In this document: one piece after another, positions 4,884 to 8,871 of the stretch
How positions within the stretch are numbered: position 1 is the stretch's first letter
How the letters are laid out: the number at the start of each line of letters is the position of its first letter
Source of the DNA: Anaerolineae bacterium CG2_30_64_16
GTDB taxonomy: Bacteria; Chloroflexota; Anaerolineae; CG2-30-64-16
DNA: 8,871 nucleotides
Reading direction: 5' to 3'
Assembly (NCBI GenBank): GCA_001871755.1
Contig: MNXL01000356.1
Location: 1-8,871, forward strand
Program-made: the position numbers and the translations under genes
Notes under the pieces: generated by a model
Seen by the model: only the letters and a program-made list of their open reading frames with translations
Told to the model about the DNA's origin: nothing
Database searches by the model: none

Positions 4884-6280
4884 CAGTTTGTTTTCAGGAC
4901 CGGGATCGTCGCGTTGGCCCACGGCATCACGCCGATGCGGGTGTCAGGGGGCAGCTCATACAGGACCTGCGCCAGCGCCACGTTCGGGTCGGAGATCGGT
5001 GTCAGCAGCAGGCGCCGCACGAAGTCGGGCGCCATCTCCGTCTTGAAAAGCACGCGCACGCGCGAGGCATCGCGCGCGATCTGAAAAGCTTTGTGCGGGC
5101 CGACCTGAAAGCCTTCGCGGCGAAACCGCTCGAAGACGGCCCCGTATGAGGTCATCCCCTCGGCCAACATCCACCGTTCGTAGCTCGCGCTGCCGGTGCC
5201 CTCCGGGCACGCGGCCGCCAGGATCACGGCGCCGCCCGGCTTCATGACCAGGGTCGCGTGGCCCAGCGCCTTCTGTGCCTGGTAGAGGTTGATGTCCTTC
5301 GGATAACCGCCTGGAGAGACCAGCATCAGGTCGAACGCCGTGGGCACATCGACCTGGCACAGGGTGCGGACCTGCGGGATGCCGGCCTGCATCACCTCGA
5401 CGGGGTCGCCGGCCAGCGCGTGGACGATCTGTTTGTGGCCGTTGAGGACCGCGTTCAGCGCGTAGTGCACGCCGATCAGCCGGCCGATCTCCTCGATGTC
5501 CTGCCGGACGGGGTTGCCATCGTACCGGCCGATCTCCGCGCCCGGCTCGGTCATCATCGCGTGGTTATGGTGGATGGTGGCCTTACCCGTCAGCCCGATC
5601 GCCGCAGTCTTGACCCCGCCCGAGAAGCCCGCGAACTGGTGCGGCTCGATGTTGCCGACCACGATGCGCAGGTCGGCCTCGGCGAAAGCGCGGTTGACCC
5701 ACACCGGGGTCCCGGCCGCAGTTTGCCCACGGTAAACCAGGCTCGCCTCGTCCTCGACGTTGTGGCAGACGACCGGATAGCGGCCCAGGATGCCCGCCGG
5801 GATGACCTGGCCGTATTCGTCCGGCCGCATTGGGAGATGGGTGCCTGTGGCAATCACCAGTGTGATGGCTGCGCGGGGCAGTCCCAGCGCTTCCAGGCGG
5901 GCGAGCAGCGGTGGCAGCAACTGCTCGTGGGGCACGAGGCGGGTCTTGTCGTTGATGGCGACGGCCGCGGACCTGACCCCCCGGCCCCCCTTCGACCGGC
6001 TCAGGACAGGCTCCTTCGACCGGCTCAGGACAGGCTCTTCCCTGCGAGGGAAGGGGGAGACGGTCACCCCTCCCCTCAGAGGGGAGGGGAAGGGGGAGAG
6101 GTCCGGCGCTGGCCCTTCTCTCGTGCGCGGGAAGGGGGAGCGGTCCAACGCCCGCGCCACCTCAGCCAACGGATCGGCCGCGGCCGGCACCTCCCGCGGC
6201 GCGAGCAGTTGCACGTCCAGGCCGGCAGGCAGGGTGAACGTCAGGTGGGTCTTGCCATAAGGCAACCGATAGTCGGGCAT
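4883..6280 (-). CDS. larA: LarA-family nickel-dependent lactate racemase homologue
   Basis: The 465-residue protein matches the LarA/DUF2088 family, whose founding member interconverts D- and L-lactate with a nickel-pincer nucleotide bound to a lysine. Family landmarks are the N-terminal YGKTHLTFTLP, NDKTR (D111, R114), GTHLP (H148), EPHQFAGFSGGVK (H214, K224), HHNH (237-240) and YPKDINLYQAQK (K328, K337). Relative to Lactobacillus LarA (D72, R75, H108, H174, K184, H200) these sit about 40 residues later. That shift is explained by an insertion at about residues 47-103, coded by repeats and hairpins at 5975-6142. All expected catalytic and nickel-ligand positions appear present, so activity is possible, although many family members act on other 2-hydroxy acids. 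No larB, larC or larE cofactor genes are in the window. AGGAGGA at 6285-6291 lies 5 nt (AGGAGG) upstream of the ATG. The cytoplasmic protein shows no signal peptide. Confidence 0.9.
   Translation of the reverse strand: MPDYRLPYGKTHLTFTLPAGLDVQLLAPREVPAAADPLAEVARALDRSPFPRTREGPAPDLSPFPSPLRGGVTVSPFPRREEPVLSRSKEPVLSRSKGGRGVRSAAVAINDKTRLVPHEQLLPPLLARLEALGLPRAAITLVIATGTHLPMRPDEYGQVIPAGILGRYPVVCHNVEDEASLVYRGQTAAGTPVWVNRAFAEADLRIVVGNIEPHQFAGFSGGVKTAAIGLTGKATIHHNHAMMTEPGAEIGRYDGNPVRQDIEEIGRLIGVHYALNAVLNGHKQIVHALAGDPVEVMQAGIPQVRTLCQVDVPTAFDLMLVSPGGYPKDINLYQAQKALGHATLVMKPGGAVILAAACPEGTGSASYERWMLAEGMTSYGAVFERFRREGFQVGPHKAFQIARDASRVRVLFKTEMAPDFVRRLLLTPISDPNVALAQVLYELPPDTRIGVMPWANATIPVLKTN
5989..6036 (+). 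repeat. Two tandem copies of a 24-bp repeat inside larA
   Basis: Two identical 24-bp units lie at 5989-6012 and 6013-6036. They share CCTTCG and GGCTCAGGACA with the array in the ABC gene. Because larA is on the minus strand, the unit is read in the opposite sense and gives PVLSRSKE rather than SPSPGLRT. It is open in five of six frames, as in the ABC array. Confidence 0.9.
6037..6136. repeat. Three successive hairpin units inside larA
   Basis: Three inverted repeats follow one another. CTTCCCT-GCG-AGGGAAG is at 6037-6053. CCCCTCCCCT-CAG-AGGGGAGGGG is at 6067-6089. A weaker one, CCCTTC...GAAGGG, is at 6113-6136. Each is followed by a closely related GAAGGGGGAG(A/C)GGTC stretch, so they look like diverged copies of one palindromic unit of about 40 bp. 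They encode the proline- and arginine-rich part of the larA insertion. Confidence 0.75.
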
Positions 6281-6301
6281 AGCGTCCTCCTATGGCGGCA
6301 A

Positions 6302-6322
6302 CACGCAGTACGCAATACGCAG
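6302..6322 (+). repeat. Heptamer tandem repeat TACGCAR, three copies
   Basis: CACGCAG, TACGCAA and TACGCAG are contiguous, with a fourth partial unit (TACG) following. The array lies between the larA Shine-Dalgarno and the end of the talC remnant and matches the repeat at 1134-1161 in sequence and orientation. Confidence 0.75.
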
Positions 6323-6336
6323 TACGTGGTGACATC

Positions 6337-6721
6337 CTATTCGTACCTGGTCTGACCCCAGAAGCCCTGGAACAGCTCTAGTCCTTTGGCGGTGTAGGGA
6401 TGGTCGAAGCTGTCCTGGAATACCACAGAGCCGGCCGTGACGATCTCGGCGCCGGCGACCGCGGCCTCCACGATCTAGCGGCCGTTGCGCACTGCGCTGA
6501 CGATGATCTCGCTCTCGAACGCGTAGTTGTCCCGGATCGCCACGATCTCTTCGATCATGCGGATCGGCTCTTCGCCGTTGGACTCCTATCAGCCGATGAA
6601 GAGGGAGACGAAGGTGGCGCCGAGACGCATCGCCTGGAGCACCTGCACGGTGACCTCGGTGGCCAGGGGGATATCGAAGGTCGGCCGGGCGATGGGGACA
6701 AAACCCAGCCGAAAGAGTGTT
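6337..6721 (-). pseudogene. TalC-like transaldolase/fructose-6-phosphate aldolase remnant
   Basis: One minus-strand frame reads through three internal stops: TGA (6591-6589), TAG (6588-6586) and TAG (6477-6475). It ends at TAG (6339-6337). The conceptual protein includes MRLGATFVSLFIG, then EEPIRMIEEIVAIRDNYAFE, SEIIVSAVRNGR, IVEAAVAGAEIVTAG and DSFDHPYTAKGLELFQGFW. This follows the C-terminal half of TalC-type transaldolases, where VSPFVGRLDD, IREIV..NYGF, EVIAASIR, VVEAALAGADIATVP and KHPLTDKGLE.F occur in the same order. The N-terminal half with the Schiff-base lysine is absent, and the remnant begins immediately after the mltG stop. It is therefore not a working enzyme. Its same-strand position suggests a former gene in a row with mltG and larA. 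A diverged transaldolase-like family is an alternative to true TalC. Confidence 0.75.
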
Positions 6722-6724
6722 ACC

Positions 6725-7870
6725 CTACCGATCCCGATACCGCTGCATGTTTTCCTGGTGTTCCGCAAACGTCTTGGCGAAGACGTGCCGGCCATCCCCG
6801 GTGGGGGTCGCGACGAAAAACAGATAGTCGTGTTCCGCCGGGTTCAGCGCTGCCTCGATGCTGCGCAGGCCCGGGCTGGCGATGGGTCCTGGGGGCAGGC
6901 CGGCGTGGAGGTAGGTGTTGTAGGGGCTGTCGACCCGGTCGTATTCCTCCAGGAAGACCGGCGTTTTCCACCACTGGTTGGCCACCGGCTGATACCCCAT
7001 CGCGTACTGCACGGTCGGGTCTGCCTCCAGTCGCATGTCGATGGCCAGCCGGTTCAGGTAAACCCCGGCGATCAGCGGCCGCTCGGCGTCGAGCACCGCC
7101 TCCCGCTCCACGATGCTGGCCAGGGTCAGCACTTCGTGCAGGCTCCGCTGGGTCTTGCCCTGCGCCGCGGCCGCCTGGTAGATAGGCAGCACCCGCTCGG
7201 CGAAGGTGTCGAGCTGCCGGCGCAGCAGGTCGGCCGCGGTGGCGCCGTCGGCCGGCAGCTCGTAGGTGTCGGGGAACAGGTAGCCCTCCAGGCTCGCGCC
7301 CGCGGGCCGGCCGTCCAGGAAAGGGTACCGGCCCGGCTCGCCCAGGCTCTCCAGGTCACCGGTCTCCGCGATGCGCCGGTAAGCGGCGCCGTCCAGCACG
7401 CCGGTCGTGACGAGATAGTCGGCCGTCTGCTCCAGCCGCCACCCTTCCGGGATCGTCACGGTGATGCTGGCGGCCAGCGCGTGTTGCAGCGCGGTGGCGA
7501 TCTGCACGGGCGTCATCTGCGGGCTGAGCGTGTACGTGCCAGCCTCCAGCTTGTCGCCCAGGTCGTTGACCCGCACGTAGGCCTCGAAAAGCCGGGCGTC
7601 GGTGATCAGCCCGGCCGCTGCCAGGTCTTGCGCGATGACCTTCGCCGGCGTGCCCGGCTCCACCGTGAACTGGACCGGGTGCACGATGGGGCTGGCCCCC
7701 GCTGTTGCGCGGGGGCTGGCCGGCTGGGTCAACGCCGCGCGATTGGCTTGCAGGTAGAGATCCAGCACCGCGTCGGTCGAACAGGCCGCCGCGAGCAGGA
7801 GTATCAGCCCGCCGGCCAACAGCGCCCATACCGTCCGGCCGATCTTTTTGAATCTGCGCGTCTTCATCAT
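6725..7870 (-). CDS. mltG: Endolytic murein transglycosylase MltG
   Basis: The 381-residue protein is a YceG/MltG enzyme, which cuts nascent peptidoglycan strands at the outer face of the membrane and so helps set glycan length. A basic N-terminus and hydrophobic segment (WALLAGGLILLLAAAC, 15-30) anchor it; C30 may be a lipobox cysteine, although alanine at -3 is atypical. A LysM-like subdomain covers about 63-135 (VQFTVEPGTPAKVIAQDL). The catalytic part contains SLEGYLFPDTYELP (193-206), LTLASIVEREA (248-258, catalytic glutamate E255 or E257), GVYLNRLAIDMRLEADPTVQYA (split here as GVYLNRL and DPTVQYA), SPYNTYLHAGLPPGPI and the C-terminal YLFFVA. The ATG pair at 7870/7867 is preferred over GTG at 7921 because it places the basic residues at the N-terminus; no strong Shine-Dalgarno is seen. 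A minus-strand promoter lies at 8058-8086. Confidence 0.95.
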   Translation of the reverse strand: MMKTRRFKKIGRTVWALLAGGLILLLAAACSTDAVLDLYLQANRAALTQPASPRATAGASPIVHPVQFTVEPGTPAKVIAQDLAAAGLITDARLFEAYVRVNDLGDKLEAGTYTLSPQMTPVQIATALQHALAASITVTIPEGWRLEQTADYLVTTGVLDGAAYRRIAETGDLESLGEPGRYPFLDGRPAGASLEGYLFPDTYELPADGATAADLLRRQLDTFAERVLPIYQAAAAQGKTQRSLHEVLTLASIVEREAVLDAERPLIAGVYLNRLAIDMRLEADPTVQYAMGYQPVANQWWKTPVFLEEYDRVDSPYNTYLHAGLPPGPIASPGLRSIEAALNPAEHDYLFFVATPTGDGRHVFAKTFAEHQENMQRYRDR

Positions 7871-8014
7871 GGATGCCTGCCACGCCGCCGACCGGGCGCC
7901 GAGGAGATGTGCGTGATGCACGCCGTGGGACAGAGATGGCCGTTTCAGGCCGGCCCCTTTTCCAGAAGCCGGCTATGCGGTATCGGCCGGCCGCCCCGCC
8001 AGTTGACCAAAGCG

Positions 8015-8054
8015 ATCGTCGCCCGGTGCAATCGTCGCCCGACGAAATCGTCGC
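8015..8054. repeat. 16-bp tandem repeat in the mltG leader, about 2.5 copies
   Basis: Units at 8015-8030 (ATCGTCGCCCGGTGCA) and 8031-8046 (ATCGTCGCCCGACGAA) share 12 of 16 bases or more, and a third begins ATCGTCGC at 8047. The array starts a few bases downstream of the predicted mltG transcription start, a position suited to a regulator-binding site or to the initial transcribed RNA. Confidence 0.65.
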
Positions 8055-8057
8055 TGC

Positions 8058-8086
8058 ATTATACAGCAACAGCAGAGACCATCCAA
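8058..8086 (-). promoter_or_regulatory. Sigma70-type promoter for mltG
   Basis: On the minus strand a perfect TATAAT (8063-8058) lies 17 bp after TTGGAT (8086-8081), a poor -35 box matching only TTG. The predicted start is near 8051, giving a leader of about 180 nt. A perfect -10 with a weak -35 is a pattern often seen at regulated promoters. Confidence 0.5.
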
Positions 8087-8107
8087 CCGCGACCCTCCAT
8101 GCACTGA

Positions 8108-8136
8108 TTGACAGGCCCTTTCTTGTCTGGTAGACT
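8108..8136 (+). promoter_or_regulatory. Sigma70-type promoter for the secreted-protein gene
   Basis: A perfect TTGACA (8108-8113) is followed after an ideal 17 bp by TAGACT (8131-8136, 4 of 6 to consensus). The predicted start is near 8143. The opposing promoter at 8058-8086 begins 22 bp away, so the two are back to back. Confidence 0.6.
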
Positions 8137-8260
8137 ACCGACAACAGGTCGTTGAATGCGACACCTTCTCAACAATCCAGGCAGCGGCTGTCGTGCGTCT
8201 GCTCGCCAGAGCACACCTTCGCGGGCGCCTTGGCCCGTTGGAAGATAGTCAGTGTGAGTA

Positions 8261-8871
8261 TTGAGCGGTAATCGGATCTCGATCAGGCGCGGGCTGCTGC
8301 GCTTTGTTGGACTACTTGTTGCAGGGTGGATTGGCGCGTTGGGCATCACACAAGCCGGCAGTGTCAATCCCACTAACCTGTGGGTGGACCTCTACAGCAC
8401 CGACAGTGTGCTCGACGGCCAGCCGATCCCGGCCGGCGCTTCGGTCGCGGTCTTCGACCCCCAGAGGACCCGGTGCGGTGAGGCGACCGTCACGCATCCC
8501 GGCCAGCTCAGCATCATGCCCTGCTACGGCGATGACCCGTTTACGCCGCTTGACGAGGGCGCGATGGCGGGGGACGCGCTCGCGTTTGCCATCAACGGTC
8601 GGGCTGCAACCCCCGAAGCGCTTACCCTGAACGGCACCCCTGTGCCCCCCGACACGGCTGTCACCTGGATCCAGAGCGGGATCCGGTGGCAGGTGAACCT
8701 GCATACCGAGGCATCCCCGAACGTTTCCATCGCGGTCGACGCCGGGGCGACCATCCTGAGCTGGTCACACGATACCCCGCTGGTCGCAGCATACCAGGTC
8801 TGGCGCAGCGCCAGGCCCTACTTTTCCCCAGGTGAAGTGGACGCCGAACGCCTGGCGACGCTGGCGCCTTC
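8261..8871 (+). CDS. Secreted beta-rich protein, N-terminal part (runs off the window)
   Basis: The frame is open from TTG at 8261 to the window edge, 203 complete codons. No ATG or GTG in frame lies between the upstream stop (8255-8257) and the hydrophobic segment, so TTG is chosen; only a weak GTGAG precedes it. The first residues form a textbook Sec signal peptide: a basic n-region (residues 5-14, IRR..LLR), a hydrophobic core (15-29) and a likely cut after TQA (residue 32). Residues 38-148 look like a beta-sandwich with VDLYSTDSVLDG, PAGASVAVFD, CGEATV, GDALAFAINGRAA and WQVNLH; C72 and C88 could form a disulfide. Residues 156-192 (VSIAVDAGATILSWSH then YQVWRSARPYFSPG) resemble fibronectin-III-like segments of bacterial surface proteins. 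I do not recognise a specific function. It probably acts outside the cell and may continue into further repeats. Confidence 0.75.
   Translation, partial: MSGNRISIRRGLLRFVGLLVAGWIGALGITQAGSVNPTNLWVDLYSTDSVLDGQPIPAGASVAVFDPQRTRCGEATVTHPGQLSIMPCYGDDPFTPLDEGAMAGDALAFAINGRAATPEALTLNGTPVPPDTAVTWIQSGIRWQVNLHTEASPNVSIAVDAGATILSWSHDTPLVAAYQVWRSARPYFSPGEVDAERLATLAP

Larger units (their letters stand above)
7871..8260. other. Divergent intergenic region between mltG and a secreted-protein gene
   Basis: About 390 bp without a convincing gene. It contains the mltG leader with a 16-bp tandem repeat (8015-8054), a minus-strand promoter (8058-8086), a plus-strand promoter (8108-8136) and a leader of about 118 nt for the secreted-protein gene. 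A plus-strand frame through this region has codon content typical of GC-rich shadow frames and no start signals. Confidence 0.65.

Noticed and set aside
5258..6355. Plus-strand open frame of 365 codons
   Set aside because: It is antisense to larA, open because of high GC and the stop-free repeats. Its end is coded by the heptamer repeat.
6475..6591. Stop-codon recoding (selenocysteine or readthrough) in the transaldolase frame
   Set aside because: There are three stops of two kinds, two of them adjacent, and the N-terminal half of the enzyme is missing. Simple gene decay explains this better.
6527..8107. Plus-strand open frame of 526 codons
   Set aside because: It spans the talC remnant, mltG and the intergenic region on the opposite strand. 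The composition is typical of a shadow frame and no domain is visible.

Overview
The window is a GC-rich bacterial chromosome segment of about 8.9 kb. It most resembles a Chloroflexota (Anaerolineae-like) genome. That assignment is an inference from three things: protein style, 24-bp repeats sharing CCTTCG and GGCTCAGGACA that are expanded in frame inside genes, and TACGCAR heptamer repeats between genes. No rRNA, tRNA, CRISPR array or transposase was seen.

Layout. (1) 1-848, minus: a ChbG/HpnK-family deacetylase, cut by the left edge. (2) 849-1237: a divergent promoter region with a heptamer repeat. (3) 1238-3418, plus: a full-length ABC exporter half-transporter carrying two in-frame additions, a roughly 85-residue linker just after the first strand of its ATPase domain and five 24-bp repeats between the D-loop and H-loop. 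(4) 3528-4407, plus: two overlapping small genes with their own extended -10 promoter and visibly lower GC; the second looks like a PIN nuclease, so this is a candidate toxin-antitoxin pair. (5) 4404-4538, plus: the rearranged 3' end of a second, paralogous ABC exporter, fused to the end of the PIN-like gene. (6) 4548-6721, minus: a short Asp-box (BNR) fragment, a LarA-type racemase gene with a repeat-rich in-frame insertion, and a TalC-like transaldolase pseudogene with three internal stops. (7) 6725-7870, minus: mltG, the endolytic murein transglycosylase. (8) 7871-8260: back-to-back divergent promoters plus a 16-bp tandem repeat in the mltG leader. (9) 8261 to the right edge, plus: the N-terminal part of a secreted beta-rich protein starting with TTG.

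Functionally this is not one pathway. The cell-envelope genes (HpnK-like deacetylase, ABC exporter, MltG, secreted protein) are loosely related by location. The minus-strand run mltG - talC remnant - larA - BNR remnant may once have been an operon and is now partly decayed. The strongest themes are genome decay and rearrangement (three gene remnants) and DNA-level repeat expansion inside conserved enzymes without breaking their reading frames.
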